From Moringa oleifera (taxonomy: Eukaryota; Streptophyta; Magnoliopsida; Brassicales; Moringaceae), in NCBI GenBank assembly GCA_021397835.1, contig JAJFZO010000575.1, forward strand, positions 3,539,001-3,603,000: a DNA stretch of 64,000 bases, written 5' to 3'. Shown piece after piece: positions 12,228 to 25,189 of this stretch; positions within the stretch are counted from its first letter, which is position 1, and each line of letters starts with the position of its first letter. Below the pieces are notes generated by a model. It had not been told where the DNA came from. It did no database searches and was given only the letters and a program-made list of their open reading frames with translations. Both the position numbers and the translations under genes were made by a program.

Positions 12228-12764
12228 ATGAAGACCACCTTCTCTTCCTCGCCATCTATCTTTTTGCTTCATTTTGTTCTTATTTCAAGTTCTTTAATAA
12301 CGACCCAGTGCAGTGATTTGATAGAACAAACATGCAAGATGACACCCTTTTATGATCTCTGTGTGACTTCTCTCAGATCAGGCTCTCAAAGTGCCACAAC
12401 AGACGTAAGAGGCTTTGCAGTCACTATGGCAAATGTTCTCTTAGGCAATACAACAAACACCTTGGATTACATTGAGGGGTTAATTAAACAGAGCAGAGAC
12501 CCAGAGATGGAGCATGCGTTGGCTAATTGCGCAGAGCTATATATCCCAGTTGTGAAGTACAACATACCTCAAGCAATGGATGCACTGAGGAAAGGTGACT
12601 TCGCGTTCGCCGATTATGCCATATCTGATGCCGGGAAGCAGGCTGATGCATGTGAAAAGGGTTTCTCGGGTTCGGATGCATCGCCTTTAACAGATAGGAA
12701 CAAGCTCGTGCGTAATCTCTGCGATGTCGCCGTTGCTATTCTTAAGATTTTAATGAAGGGCTGA
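12228..12764 (+). CDS. Invertase/pectin methylesterase inhibitor-like (C/VIF-type)
   Basis: Single exon, 178 residues. A signal peptide ends near residue 28 (MKTTFSSSPSIFLLHFVLIS...). Family cysteines are Cys36-X8-Cys45, Cys101 and Cys142, with an extra Cys165 in the last helix. LIEQTC, FYDLCV and ANCAELY are at the expected places. It is clearly more diverged from the 7245/10930 pair than those are from each other, so it is an older paralogue of the cluster. Inhibition of acid invertase in wall or vacuole is the expected family role, and the actual target is unknown. Confidence 0.9.
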   Translation: MKTTFSSSPSIFLLHFVLISSSLITTQCSDLIEQTCKMTPFYDLCVTSLRSGSQSATTDVRGFAVTMANVLLGNTTNTLDYIEGLIKQSRDPEMEHALANCAELYIPVVKYNIPQAMDALRKGDFAFADYAISDAGKQADACEKGFSGSDASPLTDRNKLVRNLCDVAVAILKILMKG

Positions 12765-14133
12765 TCGGAAATTAGAGAAGAGAGTTATATCGTTGTAACT
12801 ATGTACCAAATCATTCTGTGTTTCCCACAGATCTTATCTACCTTAGCTTCCTGTTCAAATTAAGACCATAAAATTAGCATCTCTGTTGTCTCTCTGTCTG
12901 TCCTCCTCCGGCTCATATCTGAACTCTGAAGCAGGCAGTTGACAGTTAGTTGTGCTGGGTTTTGGGCCTTGCGGGTTTTCTTGTTCCATCTGGAAGAATC
13001 TTAACCCATATGAGTCCTGAATCCTCCAATTTCGCCAGAAGGTATATTTTGATTTCTCAGTTTTTTTAGTAATTAATTTAAGAATCCCTTCTGTTGCCCA
13101 CATGCAAAGGCTACTCCTTTCGTCTTCTGAGTTTGAATTTGAAATATTTGGAATTAAACGGCAAGGACCTTACCTTGTATTTAATGATATTTTCCTTTAC
13201 AATAAAGTTGTCTGAAGAAAAGGCAATTCACGTGATGCCAGGTATGGCCATTCACATTTCACATGAGCCATCCTGCTTTCAGTTCTTATTTTTCTGTTCA
13301 TAAAATTATAAGAGATGAGATGAAATTGGATCAAATATCACCTGTTCATGGAGTCAAAGTTCTTCAAAATTGTATGTATAAGACCATACAGTGCATGATT
13401 CAGGCAGCTTAGCAAGCAGCCATTATTATTTTCCTGTTTGCTGGAGCAATTATCCGTCAGGATTGTCTGCAAGAAATGTACACAGAAAACCAGACCAAAA
13501 CATGGCTTACCAAATTCCAGGCAGAGTACAAAGACAGAGGAAAAGAAGCTTTCCCGGGCTTAGATAAAAGGATGTGATCAGTCCTCACTCAGTTGGCAAT
13601 CAGAACAGCAAGCCCCCTTATGGCAAAGACTGGCCAAGCCTAACCACTCAGTTACAAATCAAATCTGTGATCTGATGGCATTGTGCTCCACAGAAATAGA
13701 GAACAATGCATGAGCCAAAACGGGTGTGATCCATTCAGTTTGTTCAGCAAACAAGTCAGACTCTTGAGTTTGCTTGGGTACTTCATGGAAACAACCACAT
13801 GGATTATGTCACTGAGATATTCCAGTTGGTTGACAAGAAGGCAACCAATCAACTAAAAACTCTGTATGTTGATCTAACTCCGCCCAAAAATTTTGATTAG
13901 TGTGACATTCAAGGGGATAAATTATCCAGGAAAGTTCAACTGGAGAGAGTCAAGGCTTGTGTGAGAACTGCCTGGGCAAAAAATTGGCTTAGTAGTTTAA
14001 GATCATCCTGCAACCCTTCTCAGCTTTTCTTGGGAGTCAAAACCAGATACCGGCTCCATTAATCTGCAAAGTGCCATGAAGGTAAAGAACGGTTAAGATT
14101 TTTGACATGATATGTGCAATGAAACAAGGCTTT
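12765..14133. other. Spacer between convergent genes
   Basis: Holds the 3' UTR of the 12228 gene and, on the other strand, that of the 14134-15890 gene. Open frames here are short and without family resemblance. No repeats or RNA genes were recognised. Confidence 0.45.
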
Positions 14134-15890
14134 CTAGTCAATAAGAAGGATAATATACTTTGAATTACTTGAACCAGATCCATTTGGTCCACTAGTTGGT
14201 GGACTCCCAAGGTACTGAACTGAAACCAAACTATCCTCTATTCTCCCAGCTGATACAGGAGATCCTTGCAAGCTTCCAGGTGCCTCTCTGGATGACATTC
14301 CTGCAAAGGCAATTGACAAACAAGGAAGAAAAATCAAAAGTTTGAAGGAGAAATTAATCCAAGTCAGTCCCATGTTAGATTCTTGCTTTGAAACAGAGTT
14401 ATTGGCAACCAAGCAACTCTTTATAGCTAGTTAGAAGTGACTCTTTATGACAAGTTATACCAGCACTTTAAATGAGCTTGCAAGATGAGCAACATGTTCA
14501 GGAACAATCTCAGATTTATTGATGTGGCTGATGCAGAAAGGTGCTACGAAATTGTATGCGAAGGAAGTAACCTGATCATGGAACTTTTACAGAGGCCATA
14601 ATGCTTCCTTGGTTGATTGAGCTCACAGAAACTGTCTTAAGAAGGAAATAGAACTCACAATCACAACTGTGTAATATGATAGGAAGCAACAAATTTTTCT
14701 CTTTTTACTCAGCTCTCACCAACCAAGAATCCGGTATGATGCTTTAAGGGAATAAATTAGGAATTGAGAGACCCTAAAAGTAAAAGAAACTGAATCTGAT
14801 TTAAAAAAAGAAAACTGAAATAAAGAATAAGGAAGAACAAGACAGAAAGAGGCTTATGAACGTAATGGTGAAGGAGGCAAGCAACGAAAAAGGTGAAGAG
14901 GGGCCAAAACTTAAAATTTGTTACATATAAAGCATTTAACATTTAAGACAAGGTAACACCTGAAGCAAGGGAAATAATTCAGGAGATTGCTCCATTTTAC
15001 TCACTGGCTAAGACAAGAAAAACACATGAACTTTTGCGCCAATGTTATTTTACTGAAACAAACTTAAGGAACACGTGCAGTAAAGAGAATATGATAAAGA
15101 AGCATGCCAAGTACACAAAGCCAGGATGGTCTGCATCAACTATTATAGTCCAAATCAAATGTTTCGAATGGTTTAAACTCATGATTATATTCCAGCCTTA
15201 CACTCAATGTAACCAAAAAAGATGGATTTGAGCTAAACCATCCGTAATCCATTTGCTCTGGGTGAAAATTAGAAACTTACAAAAGTAAGAAACAGATGTT
15301 TCAAGGCAGGATAATTGAATGAAAATTCAGTATGAAACATTACCTTGAAAGATTATCACAAGACAGAAAAGAACAGTGAACAAAATGGCAAATAGATTGC
15401 CACTAGATGAAGATGCCTTTGCAGCTTTCATCTTCTTCAAGGCTCTCATTCTCTCGATCCTAGCCCTCTTCAACATGGCAAGTTCAGCAATCTCCCTAAT
15501 TAGCTTCTGGTCTGCTGCATCCAATGATGGACCTCTTGGAGGTCTGGGAGGTTTGGGGTGCTTTTTATTGCTTGACTTCTTATGTTTCTCCTTCCCTGCA
15601 GACTTCTGTACAACATCCTTAATCTTTTCTCTTTCCACCTTCTTGTTTGTAACTGAATTGAAATCATCAGTGGGAACCCCATTAGATTTTGGCACATCGC
15701 AACACAAACTTACTCTGCTTTCACCCTTGTTTAAACCATCAACAAGACCACCAAAAACCATGGGGAGCAAGACTTTGGCCTGTTTTTCAACACCTGTTAT
15801 GGGGCTTCTGCTTGAATCTTCTTCGACAACTCTGCCCCCACTTTCAAGATCAACCTCAAAATCTCTCTCTCTTGGAGCTATGTGATCCAT
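14134..15890 (-). CDS. Lysine-rich single-pass membrane protein, unknown function
   Basis: Two coding exons, 15890-15344 and 14300-14134, joined as FQ-GMSSRE across a phase-1 intron with good GT-AG sites; 237 residues. The N-terminal half is acidic and polar. Residues about 95-125 are rich in Lys and Pro (KEKHKKSSNKKHPKPPRPPRGP). A short helical Ala/Arg/Met/Lys segment follows, then one strong membrane segment at about 163-182 (NLFAILFTVLFCLVIIFQG), then a Ser/Gly/Pro-rich tail of about 55 residues. No signal peptide is seen. It resembles uncharacterised conserved plant proteins in layout, but I cannot name a function. The antisense frame 15376-15885 is a shadow. Confidence 0.78.
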
Positions 15891-16214
15891 TATTAAGGTT
15901 ATCGATCCAATCTAATCGTGTATCTTCAGCTCAAAACCAAAATATTCATAGCCCCCAGTATTTCCGCACCACTACAGAAATTCAAGTCCTAGACAATCAA
16001 CCCATAACCCAAAGATTGCGCCCATACAAGTTGACCACAAGTTATGGGAAAAATGGTGGCACTAAATACATACAAGTTAAAGACCGAAGAAACTTCCCGA
16101 GGTTGAACTTAGAGTTAAGACTAAGTTATATTCCACAAGTCAAAATCGATGCGCGTGTCCCTTCCAATGTATGACCAATCAATTAAGAACTAAGGAATAA
16201 GCTCTCCCACTTAC

Positions 16215-16275
16215 TGGCCTTTCTAATGCCTGGGAATGCCGACCTCCAAATATAATCAGAAAAAGATGATGACCC
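16215..16275 (-). other. Candidate non-coding 5' leader exon of the 15890 gene
   Basis: On the minus strand this 61-nt block has an acceptor (ATGAATGCAG before 16275) and a strong donor (GTAAGTGGG after 16215). Another donor at 16651/16650 would end a first exon starting near 16990. An acceptor just before the ATG (TTTTGAG, about 15933) would complete a leader with two introns. This was read from splice consensus only. Confidence 0.4.
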
Positions 16276-16981
16276 TGCATTCATGAATACAACACATTAA
16301 ATCAATACAAATATTTCCTATTGTTCATTATGCATAAATGCTTCAAACCAAATGACCGCTTCTTAAGTTTCTAAAAAGGTTCCCCCCAAGAAGCCTTGCA
16401 AATAAGGCAAGGAACTATATTTTGCGGCATCAAAAAGCAACAGTTGGGTGCATTCAATCAGACCCATATAATGCAGTAAACAAAAACAGACAGCAGACGC
16501 ACAGCTAACTTATGTGCAAATGCAGGTATCAGTGATGAATAAAATACAAAAAATAAAAAATGTAAACATAAAATTACTTGTTCCTATGAGAGCGAGAGAG
16601 AAAGAGATTTGTAAAGATATAAGAATAAAATGGGAAGAAGAAGTAAATACCTTGAAGAAAACGCAAAGAAGCCCCAGATCCGATGCAGGCAAAGAGTAAA
16701 GAAGAAACGAGGCTACTGATGAAAATGGTAGGCTAAATACGCGCACAGGCAGCAAAAAAAAAAAAAAAATCTGTATAAACAAGTAGCAACAGGGTGGTGG
16801 GTTTTTAGAGAGAGAAACAGATAAATTTACAAAGACATACAAGGAAAATGAGAAAGAGAATGAGCAAAAAAAGGGAAAGGAACAGGAGGAGTGAAGGAGA
16901 GAACCCGGGAAAGTTCCACTGGATAAAATATGAAAAAGGGATATAAAGATTTTAACAAACCTAACAGCTCTACAACTCTCT

Positions 16982-17000
16982 CCTTCTCTCTCTCTCTCTC
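16982..17000. repeat. (CT)n microsatellite at presumed transcription start
   Basis: A run of CT dinucleotides sits at the likely start of the minus-strand leader. CT/GA tracts are common in plant core promoters and leaders. Confidence 0.6.
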
Positions 17001-17596
17001 AGTGCGCGTTGCTGGTCTCTGTTCTTCGTATAAATACAGCGGAAAGCAAGCATGGTGGTGCTGCCAAAGTAAACCTCACCGACACATGGCCTTTTTTTTG
17101 GATCGCTAAAAGACCCCTTAATTTCTCCCAAATTTCCCTTGCGTGCCCCTTGATTTTCTACTTTTTACACTTTTCGTCCCCTAATCCCTTCCTGTGCAAA
17201 AACGTCAAGTCAGAAGTGTCACTCATTGAAATCTAGAATACTAATAATTTGAAAACGCGGCTTTTGCCTTTTGATTTCTTGAAATTGGTGATTTTTAAAT
17301 TTTAAATTAAATGAAAACGAGTATTGAAAACATAATCAAGTGGTTCACATCTAAACAAATAATAAGGTAATGATGATTACAATTAAGACTAACACCTTTT
17401 GCCATAACTAAACCATGACTTATTGAACAAATAATAAATAATTTAGCCAGTTCACCCACCCAAATTTTCATCGTTAAATAAGAGTTAAGTGATTAACCCA
17501 TGTGAATTCATCTTCTCGCGAAATATTGGTCAGAAATCAGTGGCTTTGTCTTGCTCCTATATATATATATATATAAAGTTGAGAATTCACTTTGAT

Positions 17597-17650
17597 GACT
17601 GGCCCGGTGACATGGTAGTCGCCACTAGAATCACGACTTATAGAGATACA
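17597..17650 (+). repeat. Imperfect direct repeat, left copy
   Basis: GACATGGTAGTCGCCACTAG and AATCACGACTTATAGAGA align with 17958-18008 (GATGTGGTGTCGTCCGCTAC and AATCACCACTTACAAAGA), with the same spacing. Both are preceded by ACTTTGA. This may be a remnant of a repeat family; no element class is assigned. Confidence 0.45.
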
Positions 17651-17957
17651 AGGGGGAAATTATGGATGGATAAACAGAATAACTAGTTTTGTGGTGGTAA
17701 TTCGTGGTGATGGAGGTAAAGAAGTCAGACGTCGAGTCGAGGCGTAGGAGAGGGAGTGAAAGAGAAAAGCAATCTTCTCTCTCACAAATCTGCCATTGGG
17801 ATAGAGAAATATGAATTTCACACCAAAATCTCTCTTGTTGGAGAGTGATGATAGAAAGAGAGAATCCTTTTTAATTTATGATTTAAATTACAAATTTTAA
17901 GAAATAATTAAATTCTGTAAGAGAAATTGAAATCCAACTTACCACCGAAGACAAGGA

Positions 17958-18008
17958 CTTTGACGTGGTGATGTGGTGTCGTCCGCTACAATCACCACTT
18001 ACAAAGAA
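17958..18008 (+). repeat. Imperfect direct repeat, right copy
   Basis: Partner of 17597-17650, about 360 bases downstream. The intervening sequence has no coding potential. Confidence 0.45.
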
Positions 18009-19200
18009 TCCTTTTAATTTTTTTATCTATATTTTTTAAATTTTCATTTAAATTTGAACGGAAAGCAAATACTGCACAAAAGAGAGCCACCGAGGGGAGC
18101 GAAAGGAAAAAAAAAAGCCCAAATTTGGACCACGGCGAGGAGTCACGATGATAATAATGGCAAAGACAAGTATAATTCCATTCTAGCTGGCTGGAATGGG
18201 AATATACTGTCATCACAGAAAAGAGGTTGCGACCTTTCGCATTAAAAAGGCCATTGGAGTCTTTAAAAACGGTGATAGGAGCCCATCAGATATGTGCATA
18301 TAGGCCTGTAGGGCCAGTTCTAGGACTCTACAAATACATAAGATTTTCCATAATGTTAAAAATAATCCTGAAGTTGATTGAAGACTCATTGAAGGGTTCA
18401 GTGTAATGTAGGCAGGGAGCTAGGTAGAACCCATCTGTCAAAACATTGAAAAATGTTCAAAAGGTGAGGAACACTTATCCAAAAATTATTAACATTTGTT
18501 ACTCCCAGGGTACTGCCGGAGAATGAAGTCATAGCTACCCAGCGTTGAAATGCTACTCACTATAGGAGAAAAGGGCACGGGTGGGTCTGATTCGTCTGCA
18601 GTAAATTGAAGTTGTAATCTGAGAAGCAAATGCACATGAGACAGAAAATCAAAAATGGTTGGTTATCAGACAGCAGCAAACCCACCTGGTAGAGTCTCAT
18701 CCGTCTCCCTCCATGGTTGACGTCTCATGCATGCACAAATCAAATGTGTCAATAATGACAGAGAATCCACGAAAGATTTAAGATGGGATGTAATGTGTAG
18801 ACTCTCCCTTACCAGATTGGGTGGTTGAGGTCAAGGGCAGCCCAATCAACCGAGGGCCCGCTGGGTTCGTAGGATAATAAGATCCGGGCGAATGGGATAC
18901 AATACCACGTGCTTACGATTAATCAATTCCATTATGGCCAAACCTGAAATAATAGAGGGTCCCACTCCAGACTACTATGTCTAATTGTGATTCAGATATG
19001 CAGCCAAGTCAGGCAAAATCCCCGACTATGAGCACAGGAAGAGGCCATCATTTTAAATAACATGGAGATTTATTACCTCTCAAAAAAAAAAAATCTAAAT
19101 GGATCTTCACATAAATATAATGATATATCTTCCCAGTTGTGGCTAAAGTAAATGGAAGGTCATCAACAATTTATTGCTGGAGGATGGGAAACCTGACAGA

Positions 19201-22200
19201 CTAAAACTTGAAAATAGCAGCTCCACTTGATGGCTTGGAAGCAAAAACATAGAGGCCGAGATCATTCTTTTTTATCGCGCCTCTGTCAATCCTTGATTGG
19301 TAGAAGCACTCCTGATCCAACATACAACGTTAATATCCATTTCACAAGTTTATCTTTTCAAGAAATATAAGTAGAAATGGCTAATTCGCAAGTTTGGAGT
19401 ACCTTCAGGTCAAGGATAAACTGAGGGACAACTTGCTCCTTGACCAAAGCAACAGCACAACCACCCCATCCGGCTCCTGTAAGCCTTGCCCCTAGAGCAC
19501 CTTTATCCCGACAGATCTTCACCAGTTCTTCCAACTCTGGGCAGCTGGCAAAAAGATCAAGGAAACATGTAAGTAAAACATAATCGGGATGTGGTGGATG
19601 CATAGCTACTTTATGGCCTAAAGAATTTCGATGCACAGCAGGCCAAAAAAGAGGTGGTTGGTAAAAAGCAAAAACAACTGAAAGCAGTCATCTTCTTTCT
19701 AGGGTTCCTTAGGGAACATACAAATATAAAAAACAGGAGGCCCACTAGAAAAGCTGATTCTATAGAAAATAATAACATAACAATTTGCTCAGTAAACAGA
19801 AAATAATAACAAGAATAGCAGATATTGTGAGTGTGGTTGCGCATTCCCTCAGGTACTTTAGATGCTCATGAAAAACTTGAATATCATCTTTTATGAACTT
19901 GCTCTGGGGTTAAGCCGCTGGTGGTGTTTGTGTAGTCATCCCAGAAGCCAGAGGGGTAGTACCTGCACTCATACAAAATGCTGCAACTGTAGTGGCTATT
20001 GTTCATAAGATCACCGAGCTTCTTAAGCTTCTCCTCCTCACTGCAGAAAGCCATATTTGGAAGTTGCAATTAAAAATCTTGAGCTTAGTTGTAATAAGTA
20101 TGGAATTAAAAGTGAAAAATCCAAAATATTAAATTAAAAAAAAAAATGCAATGTCAGAAATTTCTTCCCTCTTTTAGATATTTCCTTGAGTATTAATAGA
20201 AGGTCTGGAGGCATGTTGGGAAAAAAAAAAAAAAACCAATTGCAATATACAACTTGACAATGAATTAGATGCAATATGGAGTAGAACAAAGATATATGGC
20301 CTTCATTCTTCAAAATATATAAAGCAGACTTCGGGATTACCCAAGCCACTCCGTACACTAAAATAACAGACCAAGGAACTGTAATCATCAGTATGTGAAA
20401 TTCTACAAAAACACGCAATAGCCTCTATGTGCAAATCTACAACCTCGTACAATTGTCTTCAACAGAATATGCATGTAACAAGAGAAAAATGGAATTCACA
20501 TGTTAAATCCAGGTCTTCCAGCTGAGAAAGACTGAAGAAAGAAACATGGATGATATTCAGGTCATTTCAGAGTATGAAAGGATGAAAGCCAGTTTTTTTT
20601 TTTTGTCCCCTTTTTAACCAACACACACTTAACATATCGTGAATCTTTTACAACTTGAAAGGGAAGAGACAACTTTTTTTTTCTCGGCATGCTTTAGGCT
20701 TATCATAGATGAAAATTTTATTTTTATCTTGCATATGCATTTTTAATATAAAAGACACTAGCTAGCACATAAACTTACTTCAACTTTGCTGATACAGTGT
20801 CCTTGAAAGCATGTACTCGCCTGGCTTCTGCATACACATGAGCTGCTCTCTGGAAATTGGATGCCAGTAACGAGTAGATGACAATAAACCAAATACTACG
20901 ACAGTTGAAAAAACGATTCTCAACAAAGAAAAGTTTCTTATTTCTTTTTTGCTCTAAAGCAGGCTTGGGTTCAACCTGACTATGAGAATTGTAAGACTTC
21001 GCAACTATAAGATATGAAGGTGAAACATAAAATGGTTAATCATTTACTAATATTAAGAATTTTGCAATATTCATCACTTATGGCTATTTCAGGACTTCTG
21101 TACTACCTTTGAAGCAAAATGACCATTTTACCAGGGTTTAAACATAAATAAACAGATGTTGAATGCCAAAAACCACTGTTTGAACGAGCAGAAATTCTAA
21201 TAAGAAATAAAAGAAGAAACTATATTCAGCATGCAAACTCATTAAACTAAGGTCATAGTTCAATATTAGAGGCAATTGTTGACAACTCCAAAGTTGAGGA
21301 AGAGGGTGGCTGGGGAGAGTGGGGAAGGAAGAATGCACCTGATGTAACTTAAAGTGTTTAGCAGCTTTTAGCACATCCAGAGAAGTTGGATTATTGCCCA
21401 ACACTGATGACAGATTTTCCTCAGTGATATGCTCAATCTCCTCAGCCATATATGGATCCTCTTTCAGAAATTCCTAAGGTAACAATGATGAAGACATAAT
21501 TCAACAAATTTTAAGGATAGCTCAATCATTATAAAACTTAACAAACAGAAGATGTTGAGGAAGTAGGTGAAGTTCATTAAAGTTAATCAAGATAACAAGA
21601 CGGTAAGACCATAAAGTAGTGATAAATACCTTGACAGCCAGGACAGGATCTGAAGAACCCTGATTCCTAGCAAATGATACACATAACCCCTCAACATCTG
21701 AAAGGGTCTTCACTTTAGAGATTGCATCTTTTGGTTTCATCCCAAGCTTTATACCAAGTACAATCTGAAATTCCAGAAAGCATATTTTCAATACACAAAA
21801 TATGATGGTAGAAAGCTAGAAGCTTTACAAGTGTCAAATCATACTATCAACCTATCCCCTTTCTTCCCTGTTTTCTGTTCCTCTTGTCGTTGCGTGGGAA
21901 GGGGAAAGTTCTCGGTTTTGGCAACATTATTTCAAACCAAGTAGAAAATTTTAAATCTATTGATACACACTTCGGCAAGCACACATCCACACAAAGTTAG
22001 GAAGGAGAGAAGTGAAAAAAAAAAAAAAAAAAAAACTCAATGACATGAATCAAGTTAGCCGAAATACAACTGGCAAGGTTTCTCAAGATAATGATAAAGC
22101 CAATGGAGATCATTATTCCAAAAGAAAATTAAAAAGGGAAAGAAAGCAAGAGATGGAAAGAGTAAGCACACTAGAAAAATTAACAAAAAGTTTATGCTTG

Positions 22201-25011
22201 TGAGAAAATAAGCTTACAGCAGCCAGTTGACATTCAACAACCCTGTTATTATAATTTGTAGCTGCCGTGACCGCCTTCTGGGATTCTGCCAAGGAATGAG
22301 CTATGACAAAGGTCCCCCCAGCAGGAAGTTGCACATCAGTTGCACGAATAGGATTGAAATCAATAAGCTCAGCAAATCCAGTTTTTGCCATCACAGAGAT
22401 TGCCTGTTGAGGAAAGTAGGATATGGATGATAAATTATGGCAATAGCACTCACACTTAAAGTTTCAGATACCCATTAAATGGGCACAGAATAAACTAATG
22501 ACTAGACAATTTACGGAGAAAATATTAACAACAGTTTAGAAGAATCATAATAGAAGTTCATGAAATGATCCTAGACCAACAAGACCACCAAACTTCCCAA
22601 CAAACTGATATTGTACACCAGCATTGTCACTTTTAGCCTGTCATTTGAGAAAACGATAAGGTTCGATCACATAGGAAATTTTAGTATATAGCCCATTGCA
22701 AAACAAGAACTTCCCAATATTAAAATCAATCTTTAGCACAAGTTAGTGCTAGAAACAGGTATATATGATTCACAATCAAAACAAGCCAGTAAAAACATTC
22801 ATGCAAAGGGATCGCCAGGTGGAAATATGTTTTCTAATAAGATAAATTGACATGATAATGAGGCAAAATTTAAGTAAAATTTACAAGCAGATTGCAGAGG
22901 TAACCTGATCCATTCCACCAGATTGTGTACCGATATGACGTTCACAATTGCATGTGACTTGGGCAATTTCTTTCTGTTAACAATGAACAAAGTTAGAATT
23001 CAGAATCGTTAGACAAGTAACATCAAATGATTGGATAGTCAGCCAATTACCCCATCATACTTGAACTTATCCATGTAAATATACATTGCTACATAAAGCA
23101 CATAGAACATACAAATTGAGAAAAGCACAAAAATAGAGTAGTGTAACAAAGTACTTCAAAGTTGATAGTAACCTGAACATAAAATAGTGCCCAACTGAAC
23201 ACAATTAGTTGATTTCATCTGTTACTACCAGGGCTCCAAGTAATAAAAAACATAAAGGAAAAGATGACACAATATCTAGATGAAATTAGTTTGCAAAATC
23301 ATGAATTGCAAGTTTTAGGTGAGAGAATGGCATACCTTCGGAAAGTTCACATCAAAGGCAGCCATAATTGCTATTGTAGATGCACAAACAAATGCTGCAG
23401 AACTTGATAGACCAGAACCTAGATTGAAAAAACATCAGTTTAAGGAGAAACTTCGCTGTGCAAGAAACGGAATAAAAGATGGTCAACTTTGATCAGCAAC
23501 AAAATCTCACTGAAATCGATCAGCATACCTGTTGGAACTATTCCATCAACAAGAACATCAAGTCCAACAGGTACACCAACATTCACCCCTTTTGATTTAG
23601 CATATTCATAATAACCTTTATACCTGATGATTCCACAATCAATTAGTTGGATCTTCAAAAACATTGACTTCGTATTGCATACTTAAAAAAGGCCATATAG
23701 GACAACATAGCCCAAAGAGGAAAATTCATATTTATGGAAAAGTTTCAGATTACAATTTCCCTTTCAACTTAAAATGCTGGCATTCATCAATTATCAAAAA
23801 GAAACTCAGGAAACCACAAGAAAGTGTTGTGTCAGTTACTCACCCACAAAGGAAATAATGACCCCATCTATGATTCTTCAAGTCAATCGCCTGTAGGATA
23901 AACAATAAATTTAATGTTGATCATCAATTTTGCCTTTGATGCATTATGCAAAATTTGCCACCAGACATCTTTCTCTTTTCCCCTACTTTATGCTCAAAGT
24001 TCAGAGAACAAAACAATTGAAAATAAGAAAAGAAAAGAAAGCTTCAAATCATACATGAAGATAGCAGTAAATCCATTGAGAATATAACTGACTCACAGAA
24101 GAAGCTAATAAGATTGATTGGAAACAAAATCAGGTTACAAAAAAATGCAGTTAAGGGCAATAGAAATATAATAGGAACTGGACATCAGATTAGAAAGACA
24201 AGTAGCAATCTCAAAAAACAAATTTCAGCAAGGAACCAGATGCCAAAAATAAACACTCATATACGATGACAGAAGTAATTCCACCAAAAGAAAATAATCA
24301 ATTTATCATAAGTATTCGAGCTCAGACTAGAGAAAATATAAACATGACCTGGTTAGGATCAGCAGGATATGTACACATGGTATACTTGTCGTCGACATTT
24401 GCAATTCGAAGAGACTTTTGAGCCTCTCGTGCGTCGTGCTTGCGGATGGCAACGATCGTGTCTTGGCGTATTGCCATCGGCAGCACCGAGTATCCCTCAT
24501 AATCAATGTGTTCTCCAATCAAATTCACTCTCCCTGCACCGATCAAACATCAACAATCGCCAACTCGTTTCATAACTAGAATATCAAAACTAGAAAAACC
24601 AGGACATTTTGTATCATCCATGATATATGTTGAAAAAGGAGAGGAAACAAAAGAAAACAAAAGGCATATAATATCTTACACATGAAAGTGATAAGAAAAA
24701 GAATTTTTTTTAAAAAAAAAAGCACTAAGAAATTCATAAGACAGGACAAGAAGCCAAGCAAGCGGCTATCATTCAATGAAAGAAAATAAGATTCATTTTC
24801 TCAGGTTTTCTCACAAAACGAAAAGAGAATTGAGGAAGGAGAAGCGACCAGGAGATCGAGCGAAGACATCAGGAGGATGACCAAAGACGTCAAGGAATTT
24901 GGACTTCATTTTATCGAAGCGAAGCTGAGCTTCCTCGAGTTGAGATCCCCCTCCGTACACTGGCTCAAGCGATGAGTAAATCGGGATCGGTAGCTCCTCG
25001 TGTTTGGCCAT
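19201..25011 (-). CDS. GALK: Galactokinase
   Basis: Phosphorylates galactose at C1 with ATP in the cytosol, feeding UDP-galactose synthesis. Thirteen exons on the minus strand: 25011-24849, 24533-24349, 23890-23844, 23623-23529, 23418-23336, 22973-22905, 22403-22218, 21764-21630, 21473-21339, 20849-20779, 20040-19963, 19544-19403, 19311-19201; 499 residues, close to Arabidopsis GALK. All three GHMP-kinase motifs are present: [13 protein letters not shown] (residue 56 on), GSGLSSSAA (164-172, phosphate-binding loop) and [11 protein letters not shown] (434-444). An N-terminal galactose-binding segment ([13 protein letters not shown]) precedes motif 1. Frame is kept across every junction. Ends GAAIFKF-stop. 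No disruption seen. Confidence 0.95.
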
Positions 25012-25110
25012 TTTTTTCTCTTCTCAATAGCTTTCCTTCGTGGATTCCTCAGCAACGCGGAACTCAACACCTCCTGTTGCACTGAGAGACCTGTGCGTTT
25101 GTTTTTCTTT

Positions 25111-25118
25111 TTTTATAG
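25111..25118 (-). promoter_or_regulatory. TATA box of galactokinase
   Basis: The minus strand reads GCCTATAAAA about 100 bases before the ATG at 25011. Confidence 0.6.
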
Positions 25119-25183
25119 GCTTTCACTTGCTTTTCTTTCTCTATCATTTGTTTTCTTATAATCATTATTAACTTTTTGTGGTG

Positions 25184-25189
25184 CACGTG
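25184..25189. promoter_or_regulatory. G-box upstream of galactokinase
   Basis: A perfect CACGTG (in GTGCACGTGGC) lies about 70 bases upstream of the galactokinase TATA box. G-boxes bind bZIP/bHLH factors; a role in light or ABA control is inference. Confidence 0.45.

Larger units (their letters stand above)
17001..19200. other. Spacer between membrane-protein gene and galactokinase
   Basis: No coding frame of known family. It contains a (TA)n run at about 17559-17574, a pair of imperfect direct repeats (listed separately) and, near the right edge, the galactokinase 3' UTR. No RNA gene was recognised. Confidence 0.45.

Noticed and set aside
15376..15885. 169-codon frame on the plus strand
   Set aside because: It is the complement of the first exon of the minus-strand membrane protein; hydrophobic composition is a mirror of the Lys/Glu codons.
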